Of a stretch of DNA of 22,811 bases, positions 7,616 to 14,367 are shown piece after piece. The stretch comes from a virus. Location: IMG/VR virus record IMGVR_UViG_3300035701_007033, positions 1 through 22,811 of that record; one strand, given 5' to 3'. Each line of letters opens with the position of its first letter. Position 1 is the first letter of the stretch. Below the pieces are notes generated by a model. It had not been told where the DNA came from. It saw nothing but the letters and a program-made list of their open reading frames with translations, and did no database searches. The position numbers and the translations under genes are program-made.

Positions 7616-8691
7616 TCTGCCTCCTCGGTTGCCCTTAGTTGGGGAGGAAATGGCAGCATCTCTTGCACCTTACCTACTACCGATTGGGGCGTCAAAGCTC
7701 GCATACACTTCTCACAGTTCCCAGTATGCTGGAGACAGGGAGGACAAGAAACCACATCATTACCCCGCAACACCTCTACGGTATCATAGTAGCAGGTAAG
7801 CACCGTAGGATTGCTAGGGCCAAAGAGTGCTAGTGTAGGCCGACGCAGGACTGCCGATAGGTGGAGTATTCCAGTATCGGGAGTCACCGTTGCCTCTGCC
7901 CGTGCCAGAATGCCGGCTAGATAATGAACCGAACCCGAGGTCTGCCCCCGCAGGTCCAGGATTGTAGGTTCTTCAGTAGATTGCTCCCGTCCCAGGGGAA
8001 CCCCCACCCAAACCGAGCGAACACCCTGCCTATCTAGGAGCCGCGCCGCCTCCTCAATATAATCAGCAGGCCACCCCCGCAGTGAGTTCGCCCAGGAACG
8101 GCCGCCGAAGGCTACAAAGGGTTCCGACCCCAGCGGGGCCAGGAGTTCCGCTGCCCTCTCCTCCCCATAGGGCTGGAGGCTAAATTCCATGGTCTTGTCT
8201 TCCGGCGGACGCCCTAGGACTACCATGCCAAAGCGGTCAACCCGAGGGACATCCCGAGTGGCAGGGTTGTCGTAAGCATCCACGGCAAAGATGAGGTCGA
8301 AGGTGAAGTCTGCTATCCAATCTGGGAAGGTGGGATGCGATTGCTCGGGAAAGGTATGGATGCTATCCACTAGACCTGTACCAGCATAGACATCGGCAAA
8401 CTTAGGGTAGGTGTACAAGATCACCTCCAGGCCTCGCTGCTTCAATTCTCGCAAGGTGGGACTTAGCATTATGAAGTCCCCCAGGCCGGCATCACGAACA
8501 ATGGCTACTCGGTCCCCCGCCACCGCTTCCTCCCAAGTAGGCCGCCGCCAACCATTACCAGTGGCGTTCATCTTCATCACATGTGGGTATTGCTCCACAG
8601 TAAATTCGTGCCAGCCAGGCTGGTAATAGCGACGCTCAGTATCACCGGGCAAGACCACTACCGAATTGGGATACTTACAATACAGTCGCAT
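7600..8691 (-). CDS. Glycosyltransferase family 9 (heptosyltransferase-like) with N-terminal extension
   Basis: A protein of about 363 residues. From about residue 62, VAIVRDAGLGDFIMLSP is the GT9 N-terminal Rossmann motif. VTPDTGILHLSAVLRRP and ALFGPSNP form the nucleotide-sugar binding site of the second Rossmann domain, followed by a CPPC...CEKC cluster often seen in GT9. These enzymes transfer a heptose or related sugar from an ADP-activated donor. The first 60 residues (MRLYCKYPNSVVVLPGDTE...) are not part of GT9 and look like a small separate beta domain. The ATG at 8691 was chosen because GGGAAGG lies just upstream; an in-frame GTG at 8706 overlaps that site. It is the first gene after the major capsid protein. 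Confidence 0.9.
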   Translation of the reverse strand: MRLYCKYPNSVVVLPGDTERRYYQPGWHEFTVEQYPHVMKMNATGNGWRRPTWEEAVAGDRVAIVRDAGLGDFIMLSPTLRELKQRGLEVILYTYPKFADVYAGTGLVDSIHTFPEQSHPTFPDWIADFTFDLIFAVDAYDNPATRDVPRVDRFGMVVLGRPPEDKTMEFSLQPYGEERAAELLAPLGSEPFVAFGGRSWANSLRGWPADYIEEAARLLDRQGVRSVWVGVPLGREQSTEEPTILDLRGQTSGSVHYLAGILARAEATVTPDTGILHLSAVLRRPTLALFGPSNPTVLTCYYDTVEVLRGNDVVSCPPCLQHTGNCEKCMRALTPQSVVGKVQEMLPFPPQLRATEEAECLTA

Positions 8692-8715
8692 TGTGCCTTC
8701 CCTCACCTCAAGTTA

Positions 8716-8748
8716 GGAGCCAGGGACCGGTGTAAGGCCCCCGGCTCC
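8716..8748 (-). other. Hairpin between capsid and glycosyltransferase genes
   Basis: GGAGCC (8716-8721) and GGCTCC (8743-8748) form a perfect stem, with further G/C pairing possible inside. No T-run follows on the minus strand. It may slow transcription or protect the upstream capsid mRNA from 3' exonucleases. Confidence 0.5.
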
Positions 8749-8758
8749 GGGAGGCGAG

Positions 8759-8784
8759 ACCGTCTGACAGCATTGCTAGACGGT
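8759..8784 (-). other. Hairpin spanning the major capsid stop codon
   Basis: ACCGTCT (8759-8765) and AGACGGT (8778-8784) are a perfect 7-bp inverted repeat with a 12-base loop. The TAG stop of the capsid gene (8776-8778) lies in the loop and stem edge. With the hairpin at 8716-8748 it makes a paired structure at the end of the highly expressed head module. Confidence 0.5.
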
Positions 8785-9819
8785 TACGTTGATGATCTTG
8801 AACTGGAAGTTCGGACATGACACCATAAGTACCGTGTCTTCGTAAACGACGGTCTGCCAGGAGGTCGCGATTAGCCCCAGGTCTACAGAGTTAATGGCTT
8901 CCAGGTCTACCATCTGAATGATGTTACCGTTATTCACAGTATCTAGCGTCCGGTCATCCAGAATGAAGATCGTGGCACCATAGCTGTAGTTCGGGCAGTA
9001 GCGACTCCGAATCAGGTCTAGCTCACCCCAGCCGAAGTCGTAGGACTTAATGCTGAGGCCGCTGCCGATGGCAGCCAAGGCGGACCGATCCCCCCACACT
9101 CGCATCATGTTCTGCAAGATGACGTTCGTCAGCGAGGTGTGAATCTGGTAGGGATACACCGCCATCCGAGCTAGGCCGCCATTGACCGAGATTCGCTGGC
9201 AGGCCAGAGTGATATATTCCTGGAGCAAATAAATGCTTCCAGCAGTCACCTCCGGGTAAGCTGCTGGCGTTGCATAGTTGAGGGTATTGGTAACAATGAC
9301 ATCCAACCCATCAAACTGCAGCGGCGCAGTAGTCGCGTTCCCGTTGAGGATACACCACTCTTCAATCAACGCCGTGTTCAACATCTTAGTCTGCATCTGG
9401 TTGGCGCGAATGTCGGTGTAGGTCTTGCCCGCTGCCTGGTCGTGCCAAGTCACCGAAATCAGGTCGCCTAGTATCTTGTACGGGGCGGAGAGTCGGTTCA
9501 AGTTTGGCAGAATCAGGGTAGGCAGACCACCGGCGGCGAAGAAGGTCTGCGCCGGGCCGGCACCCAGGAAGCTACCCTGAGCATAGGTGGTCGGCGTCAG
9601 TTGGTACCAATCGTGGGCACCCCCTTGTCCCTTGATACGCTTCAGGCGGTTGCGGACCGGTGTGTCCACCGGAGCCATGATCGCCATCTGTGCCTGTAGG
9701 TCCTCGCGCCGTAGTTGCAAACCAGTAACGGCTGTAGTGGTGATTTGCTTGGATAGATCATCCATCTTTCCGAGAAGCATGTGAATCTCGGAAGTGGACA
9801 TAGGTGCTTGCGTGTTCAC
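8776..9819 (-). CDS. Major capsid protein, HK97-fold type
   Basis: A 347-residue protein in the position expected of the major capsid protein, directly after maturation protease and scaffold-like genes. The body contains an E-loop/P-domain style pattern (IEEWCILNGNATTAPLQFDGLDVIV), with the NG...FDGL segment common in HK97-fold capsids, and a beta-rich C-terminus. Start: GTG at 9819 has AGGAGG ten bases upstream, better placed than for the ATG at 9801. Residues 22-42 (L-S-K-Q-I...R-R-E-D-L-Q) are closely similar to residues 6-26 of the scaffold-like protein. There is no large N-terminal scaffolding domain, which fits a separate scaffold gene. Identity as capsid rests on gene order and fold pattern more than a unique motif. 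Confidence 0.85.
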   Translation of the reverse strand: MNTQAPMSTSEIHMLLGKMDDLSKQITTTAVTGLQLRREDLQAQMAIMAPVDTPVRNRLKRIKGQGGAHDWYQLTPTTYAQGSFLGAGPAQTFFAAGGLPTLILPNLNRLSAPYKILGDLISVTWHDQAAGKTYTDIRANQMQTKMLNTALIEEWCILNGNATTAPLQFDGLDVIVTNTLNYATPAAYPEVTAGSIYLLQEYITLACQRISVNGGLARMAVYPYQIHTSLTNVILQNMMRVWGDRSALAAIGSGLSIKSYDFGWGELDLIRSRYCPNYSYGATIFILDDRTLDTVNNGNIIQMVDLEAINSVDLGLIATSWQTVVYEDTVLMVSCPNFQFKIINVTV

Positions 9820-9863
9820 GTGTTTCTAACCTCCTTTCCTTTCTAGGATGCGACGGGCTAAGC

Positions 9864-10664
9864 CTACGGGCGGAATTCCGACTGTAGGAACCGCTCGCGG
9901 AGCTGGTTCTTGACACCATCCACAATGTCGCCGGTGTCTACCCAACCCTGAACGGTCATCATAGCCTCGTCGTGTGTAGCCCCTTCCTTGCCCACGATGC
10001 TCTTGTACAGTGCCTGCTTCTCGGGTGTTATCTGTTCTGCGGTGTCAGCTGCGAGTCTCTTCTCCAGACCAGGTTGTACTAGCTGCGGGCGCGGTCGGGG
10101 TGAATTGGCAAACTTTTCGATGGACTCAGTAACCTGGGAAAGCTTCTCCACAACGCTGTGAAGATCCTCCATGGTGACCTGCGCTGGCCCAACCTTGGCT
10201 AGGTCATCTGGCTCATCAGTACCACTGTATTGCTTCTCCAGGAGGTCCAAGCCACTCAGTAAGGCCTTGGCTACTTCTCCAGCGTCCTCGGTGCCCTCCA
10301 CCTCGAAGACCGGAAACTTGGTCCCCTGTTTCACTACCACCTGGGCATCCTCACCATCGAACTCAATACTCTCTAGGTCATCCAGCTTGATTAGGGCAAA
10401 CTCAGTTGCCATCTTGCCTACCTCCTTCTTTTTGCTCCGGCCATAGGAAGGGCGGTGCTCTTCCTCCTCCTCGTCTTCGCCCTCCTCTTCCAAGTCCTCT
10501 TCCTCTTGTTCCGGCAGGCTTACCTTCCAGCGCCGCTTCTTCGGCTTCGGCGGCTTCAACCTGCGGGACTCATCCTGGGCAGGAGTGGTTAGGTCCTCCC
10601 GCCGGGTCTGTAGTCCAGTAACTAGTGTGGATGCAACTTGCTTGTCAAGGTTTTCATCGGCCAT
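9864..10664 (-). CDS. Putative scaffold protein with acidic region
   Basis: A 266-residue protein between the protease and major capsid genes, the usual place of the capsid scaffold. It starts at ATG 10664 with AGGAGG eight bases upstream; the longer frame to 10733 has no RBS and overlaps the protease. Order of parts: a capsid-like peptide (6-26), a basic stretch KPKKRRWK, a highly acidic run (about 51-70), then a second half beginning MATEFALIKLDD at residue 85, rich in helices and ending LRERFLQSEFRP. Scaffold proteins fill and guide the procapsid and are removed by the protease. No enzymatic motif is visible. A second product may start at residue 85 (see the internal RBS). Confidence 0.75.
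   Translation of the reverse strand: MADENLDKQVASTLVTGLQTRREDLTTPAQDESRRLKPPKPKKRRWKVSLPEQEEEDLEEEGEDEEEEEHRPSYGRSKKKEVGKMATEFALIKLDDLESIEFDGEDAQVVVKQGTKFPVFEVEGTEDAGEVAKALLSGLDLLEKQYSGTDEPDDLAKVGPAQVTMEDLHSVVEKLSQVTESIEKFANSPRPRPQLVQPGLEKRLAADTAEQITPEKQALYKSIVGKEGATHDEAMMTVQGWVDTGDIVDGVKNQLRERFLQSEFRP
10412..10430 (-). promoter_or_regulatory. Internal RBS and start within the scaffold gene
   Basis: AAGAAGGAGG (10421-10430) is eight bases before an in-frame ATG (10412-10410, MATEFALIKL). It would give a shorter product of 182 residues (9864-10412) lacking the capsid-like peptide and the acidic run. This is a stronger signal than many true starts here. Confidence 0.6.
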
Positions 10665-10686
10665 GTTGCGAACCTCCTTGGATGTC

Positions 10687-12105
10687 CTAATTCCCAACTG
10701 TAATCCACCTAAGCGGTTTCTCTGGGCCACCAACCTTATAGATCTTCACCCCGTTGCCTTTCTCCAGCAACGTAAGCTTCGCCGGATTGTAACGACGGAC
10801 TACCACAGACCTAGTCAAGTCGTCCCGGATCGAATCCCTCTCACCGATACTCCCTCGCTTTGGATGCGCCGGACCTACTGCCCCTTTGCACCGTGCGGTG
10901 CCTAAGTGACCCTCGCTGTAGCTGTAGGTGCCGTCCGGATTCTTCTCTATCCCCTTCGGCTTGTTGGCTTCCAACTTACTGAGGCACTCCTCTTTGCTCG
11001 GCCAGCCTTCCCCCAATTCCGCTCCCCCGTGCCCTCCCATCAGTACCTTATAGGCTGCCATCCAACCTTCGGGGGAGACGCTACCGTGGACCTTGTAAGG
11101 GAGCTTCCGGCCCTCAGACTTGCTAGCCTCGCCTGCCTTGTACTTATCAGAGAGGGCTAGAAAGTCGCCGTCGTCGAGGTCGGTTTGGGTAGTACCCTCA
11201 GGGAGCCAACCCTTCAATAGATCTTCCGGCCCCATCGCACCTGTCAAGGGACCCACTCCCAGAAGCTCAGCCTCCATGGCAGCACTCGCATCTGGCTGGA
11301 CTCCAAACTTTCCCGGGGACTGCAGCCGCTCCCGTACGACCTGAGGCGGATTGTTCGACCCCACCGTAGAAGGTTCCAGGTTTGGATGGGGGTTTTGTAC
11401 CACCATTAATACCTCAGAGCAGTCCGGGCAGGACCGAATCGGATGTTTGTCGGCAGGAATGAGTTCCGGTGGAGAACGGTAACCGCATGCTGGACATAGA
11501 TAGACCGATTGGACTGAGGCTGTGCGGTCAGCTGGGAGCATATCTAAGGGACCTTTCTGCACTTCCTCCACTACCTCCGTCTGTGTCAAGCTACCGTCTT
11601 CCGCCATCTTTACTAGGGTAATCACACAGTCGGGGTTGGCCGGGTTGTCCACTAAGGAGAGTTCGTTAAGCTGATACTTCAGGACTCGACGTACCGATTT
11701 CTCTGTCCCATCAGCTAGCTTTCTCACTTCCTTCACCGTCTCCAGCGCCTTGCCCCCAATACTAGCCCCACGGAGGGTGCCGTCCAGAATCTTCTGCCAA
11801 GTATCCTCAGCCCCGGTGGAGATATAAGCCCCTACCCTAACTAGCTTTGCCTCATTGTCGAACTCCTGGTAGACACGTTTGCCTACTGCCTTGGGCTGGT
11901 GCATCTCGCGGATGTTCCCTGCCCAAGTGGCAAAGGCCTCCACACTCCCCCCATAGTCCATGGCATCGCCCTGCTTATCGTCCTTCTCACTGGTACCCAC
12001 CATATCCACGGTGCGCTTTACCGGGTCTATCTTGGTAATAGACAGTGGCAGCACAAAGTCCTGTCCCTCTCCAAACCAAATCGGCAAACCAGTAACTTCT
12101 GCCAT
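10687..12105 (-). CDS. Capsid maturation protease (prohead protease/XkdF-like) with C-terminal tag
   Basis: A 472-residue protein. ATG 12105 has AGGAGG nine bases upstream and lies downstream of the predicted promoter, ruling out the longer frame to 12162. The N-terminal 160 residues resemble HK97-type prohead serine proteases: REMHQPKAVGK carries His69, DGTLRGASIGGKA carries Ser115, and ELSLVDNPANPDC is the characteristic closing motif. A zinc ribbon follows (Cys204, 207, 226, 229), then a linker and a 300-onward region of unknown fold. The last residues, EKPLRWITVGN, are a copy of the module found in eight neighbouring proteins, ending right at the stop. The protease normally cleaves scaffold and capsid precursors during maturation; catalytic residues are inferred from position. 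Confidence 0.85.
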   Translation of the reverse strand: MAEVTGLPIWFGEGQDFVLPLSITKIDPVKRTVDMVGTSEKDDKQGDAMDYGGSVEAFATWAGNIREMHQPKAVGKRVYQEFDNEAKLVRVGAYISTGAEDTWQKILDGTLRGASIGGKALETVKEVRKLADGTEKSVRRVLKYQLNELSLVDNPANPDCVITLVKMAEDGSLTQTEVVEEVQKGPLDMLPADRTASVQSVYLCPACGYRSPPELIPADKHPIRSCPDCSEVLMVVQNPHPNLEPSTVGSNNPPQVVRERLQSPGKFGVQPDASAAMEAELLGVGPLTGAMGPEDLLKGWLPEGTTQTDLDDGDFLALSDKYKAGEASKSEGRKLPYKVHGSVSPEGWMAAYKVLMGGHGGAELGEGWPSKEECLSKLEANKPKGIEKNPDGTYSYSEGHLGTARCKGAVGPAHPKRGSIGERDSIRDDLTRSVVVRRYNPAKLTLLEKGNGVKIYKVGGPEKPLRWITVGN

Positions 12106-12138
12106 TACGACAAACCTCCTCACATGGTCTAAGCAGTC

Positions 12139-12167
12139 ATTGTATGGTGGTTTCCTACTCAAGTCAA
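12139..12167 (-). promoter_or_regulatory. Sigma-70-type promoter for the protease-scaffold-capsid unit
   Basis: On the minus strand TTGACT (12167-12162) and TACAAT (12144-12139) are separated by exactly 17 bases; each matches the -35 and -10 consensus at five of six positions. Initiation near 12132 would leave a 27-base leader with AGGAGG before the ATG at 12105. It lies in the longest gap of the head region. Confidence 0.75.
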
Positions 12168-12180
12168 GTTATCCTTGAGA

Positions 12181-12759
12181 CTATTGAGTCTTTACCATTT
12201 CGGTGAGTCGAGACACCTGCTCTGGGGTAAGCTTACGGAGGTGGCTCCCTTTCCCTCCTCCAAAGAACCCCTCCTGTCTCGCCAAGTCGGTAAGCCTAGA
12301 GCTTTCCACTCCTAGCGAGGCCGCCAGCTGGAATACCTGTACCCCCTCTCCAGGTTCGATTGTCGGTGAGGCCGAAGTAGACAGTGCCTTCTTACCAGTA
12401 GTAACTAGTGTCGGCTCTTCGAGGACTGGTCCCCGCATAGGAGGCGGTAGCTGGACAGGCACTGCCGACTCTGGGGCTATCGAACTCGGGGACGCCTGCC
12501 GGAGTCGTATCTCCTCTAAGGTCTGGTGCTCCTGCGCCTGCTGAGTTGAAGTATAAACCGGGATAGGTTGAAGGGGTCCTTGTTCCTGCAGCTCCTTGAG
12601 CCTCTCAGGATGGGCCGGGACCTCCACTCTCCACTTACCGGTTTCTGCATCCCGCCGAAGTGCTGCCATACACCACCCGCAGTTCGAAGCGTCGACTCCT
12701 CGTAGAGTCACTTCCCGTTGGCACGACGGACAGACTATCATCTGCGGTGTCGCTATCAT
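12181..12759 (-). CDS. Zinc-ribbon protein with IF2N-like C-terminal domain
   Basis: A 192-residue protein starting in an ATGA overlap. Near the N-terminus CPSC (10-13) and CGWC (27-30) make a compact zinc ribbon. A long Pro/Gln/Ser-rich linker follows. The final 50 residues (VQVFQLAASLGVESSRLTDL and on to KLTPEQVSRL) match the pattern of the small N-terminal domain of translation factor IF2, a helical domain that mediates RNA or protein contacts. The likeness is to the motif 'v-x-v-x-x-L-A-x-x-L-G-V', and was judged by eye. It does not carry the shared tag. It lies just upstream of the promoter for the capsid unit. A DNA- or RNA-binding adaptor is likely; a specific function is unknown. Confidence 0.7.
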   Translation of the reverse strand: MIATPQMIVCPSCQREVTLRGVDASNCGWCMAALRRDAETGKWRVEVPAHPERLKELQEQGPLQPIPVYTSTQQAQEHQTLEEIRLRQASPSSIAPESAVPVQLPPPMRGPVLEEPTLVTTGKKALSTSASPTIEPGEGVQVFQLAASLGVESSRLTDLARQEGFFGGGKGSHLRKLTPEQVSRLTEMVKTQ

Positions 12760-12956
12760 CTTCCCTTTCTCCTCTTCTTTTTGAGCCAGGGTAAATCGGG
12801 GACCAACAAGGTCACCGAACTACCCCGTATGGCTCGGTCTAGGATATCCCTACGGGCATCAAGCGTAACCCCCTCGGCTTCTACTTCATAGACCTCAGGG
12901 TTGTCGGGTTTGGGTCGAGGTTCGGCTTTGAGTTCGCGGTTGAAGAATTTGCGCAT
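12756..12956 (-). CDS. Small basic-tailed protein of unknown function
   Basis: A 66-residue protein. ATG 12956 overlaps the upstream TAA in a TAATG junction; an earlier in-frame ATG lies inside the previous gene. The start of the chain is charged, the middle (TLDARRDILDRAIRGSSVTL) is probably helical, and the end is very basic (WLKKKRRKGR), suggesting contact with nucleic acid. No family recognised. It sits between the nucleotidyltransferase-like and IF2N-like genes in a coupled run. Confidence 0.6.
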   Translation of the reverse strand: MRKFFNRELKAEPRPKPDNPEVYEVEAEGVTLDARRDILDRAIRGSSVTLLVPDLPWLKKKRRKGR

Positions 12957-13408
12957 TACCATCCCTTAGATGAAGTCTGTGCTCGTCTAATTGGTGTCAT
13001 ACGAACCATCTGAGGAGTACTCTGCATTGAAACCAATCGACGTTTTCCATCAGACAAAACCAAATCAATCTTATAACCTAATACATCGCGACCCAACATG
13101 GATTTACCCTCGTATGGCTTCACGTCAGCCACTCTGAGTTCCAAATCGAAATCATTGGGACGTTGACCATGTCGGCGTTTAGTTTCCCACGAACCCAATA
13201 TACGGAATTGGGATTTCTCATCCACCACAACCCCAAGTTCATCTCGCGCCCACTGTAACGTAGTACTCACCATTACTCGTGTCAAATCATCAAATGTATT
13301 CAAATCCATTACCGATAACCAACCAGGAGTCCTTTTAGGACTTTCCTCCAATACTCGGATAGGTACTCGCTTACCTTCAATGGTAACCCATCGAATTGAC
13401 TTCCTCAT
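12956..13408 (-). CDS. Tagged protein with possible nucleotidyltransferase fold
   Basis: A 150-residue protein opening directly with a copy of the shared module (RKSIRWVTIEGKRVPI, residues 2-17). The C-terminal part has the layout of a minimal nucleotidyltransferase: FRILGSWETKRR (Gly72-Ser73), NDFDLEL (Asp86, Asp88) and YKIDLVL (Asp115), i.e. GS, then D-x-D, then a third Asp on a later strand. Such enzymes transfer a nucleotide to protein, RNA or small molecules. The catalytic assignment is inference. By hand count GC is about 44% over 13021-13380, well below the 58% just upstream (13441-13500), suggesting recent acquisition. The RBS is weak. It may be a toxin or modification enzyme carried by the tag. 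Confidence 0.7.
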   Translation of the reverse strand: MRKSIRWVTIEGKRVPIRVLEESPKRTPGWLSVMDLNTFDDLTRVMVSTTLQWARDELGVVVDEKSQFRILGSWETKRRHGQRPNDFDLELRVADVKPYEGKSMLGRDVLGYKIDLVLSDGKRRLVSMQSTPQMVRMTPIRRAQTSSKGW

Positions 13409-13432
13409 GGGATCAACTGCACGTCCTTATTC

Positions 13433-13654
13433 TCAATACTCCTTCTTCTGCTCCTGCCACTGCCCCATCGACACGCTTAGAATCCGGTTGCCGTCGAACT
13501 CGACGGTGAGCTGGGAGCGGCCCTGAGCTGTCTGCGCTAGGCGGTGTAGACCCAAGAGCAGGTCAGCCCATCCCAGCTTCTCGTCCTGACAAGCGCAGTC
13601 GGCAAGTTGCGCCACTGCTGTCTTCACTTCGTTGCGTAATGGTTCGGGGATCAT
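13433..13654 (-). CDS. Small protein of unknown function
   Basis: A 73-residue protein starting at ATG 13654 with GGAG ten bases upstream. The first half is amphipathic helix-like (NEVKTAVAQLADCAC, KLGWADLLLGLHRLA), the last part two strands (LTVEFDGNRILSVSM) and a Gln-rich end. It lacks the shared module. No family recognised. It follows a decayed copy of the repeat, in a 92-base gap, and precedes the low-GC tagged gene. Confidence 0.6.
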   Translation of the reverse strand: MIPEPLRNEVKTAVAQLADCACQDEKLGWADLLLGLHRLAQTAQGRSQLTVEFDGNRILSVSMGQWQEQKKEY

Positions 13655-13667
13655 TAGACCATCTCCT

Positions 13668-13730
13668 TTAGGTCTTTGCTATTCGCCGTCCGGCAACAAC
13701 TATGAACTTCTCCACCCACTGCCCTGGGGT
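13668..13730 (-). pseudogene. Relic of a tagged gene (third, decayed repeat copy)
   Basis: After an in-frame TGA (13733-13731) a 20-codon open stretch reads T-P-G-Q-W-V-E-K-F-I-V-V-A-G-R-R-I-A-K-T then TAA. The first part matches GQWVQKFMAV of the ChaB-domain gene, and VAGRRIAKT resembles VAGKRVPIT of its module, as if the middle were deleted. The ATG found in the second copy is ATA here. No RBS or start codon is present. Bases 13695-13724 match 14338-14367 at 26 of 30 positions. Confidence 0.55.
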
Positions 13731-13746
13731 TCAGGGATCATTCTGG

Positions 13747-14031
13747 TCACTCCTTACTAGGGGAATCAACGGGTTTAATCTCATGTACCTGTGCTGCCTT
13801 CGCCCTTCGTAATTCCTCCTTCAAGGCATCTCGCTCATTCCTCGTAGCATAGTACAGGTCCATCAAGTAGTTGATCTCTTTCTGCTTCTCGGTACGAGCG
13901 GCTGGCCTTTCCACCCATGCGGCCTCAGGAGGCTCGATAGGAATTCGGCGCCCTCCTACGGTAATCCATTTCACAGGTTTCTTTCCACCCTGAGAACTCA
14001 TCTTCACCAATCCTCCTTCACTAACAACCAT
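13747..14031 (-). CDS. Tagged coiled-coil protein
   Basis: A 94-residue protein. Its first 40 residues duplicate residues 68-99 of the upstream ChaB protein at both protein and DNA level, including GGLVK-SSQGGKKPVKWITV and the module ending RRIPI (residues 18-32). The C-terminal half is a charged helix likely to form a coiled coil (KQKEINYLMDLYYATRNERD and ALKEELRRAKAAQ). The start ATG 14031 corresponds to the internal Met68 of the ChaB gene; GGAAAG lies upstream. It looks like a product of tandem duplication that placed the module in front of a new domain. Function unknown; the coiled coil suggests oligomerisation. Confidence 0.7.
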   Translation of the reverse strand: MVVSEGGLVKMSSQGGKKPVKWITVGGRRIPIEPPEAAWVERPAARTEKQKEINYLMDLYYATRNERDALKEELRRAKAAQVHEIKPVDSPSKE

Positions 14032-14367
14032 AGACTTTCCTACCCACTGCCCGGGTTATATCAGACCCTCCCTTCGTGGCGAGACCAGACGTTCGCGCTG
14101 CTCCAATTCCTCCATCAACCTTGATATGGTCTGTATTGCCTGCTTCTGCGTGGTCGGATTCCTAAGTAGAGGTATCTGATCATAGATAGCATCCTCTACC
14201 TGCTTGATAGATATGGCATTCTCTCCCTCTTGACCTCCCTGGGGAATGGTTATCGGCACCCTTTTTCCCGCAACAGTAATCCACTTCACAGGTTTCTTTC
14301 CACCCTGAGAACTCACCTTCACCAATCCTCCTTTGCTAACAGCCATAAACTTCTGCACCCACTGCCC
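13961..14367 (-). repeat. Tandem direct duplication of 92 bases
   Basis: Bases 14276-14367 (inside the ChaB-domain gene) and 13961-14052 (start of the coiled-coil gene) are direct repeats of 92 bases, identical at 82 positions by hand alignment. They encode the stretch from GQWV through KKPVKWIT, with the shared module at one end. A shorter third copy lies at 13695-13724. The duplication explains how one module copy arose. Confidence 0.85.

Noticed and set aside
8716-8784. Intrinsic terminator after the major capsid gene
   Set aside because: The stems are good but no T-run follows on the transcribed strand, so they are listed only as hairpins.
12106-12162. Longer start for the maturation protease
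   Set aside because: It contains the predicted promoter and lies upstream of its likely transcript start, while ATG 12105 has a strong RBS.
13961-14367. CRISPR-like array from the repeats in this region
   Set aside because: Repeats are in coding frame, only two or three, with no unique spacers of even length; they are gene duplication.
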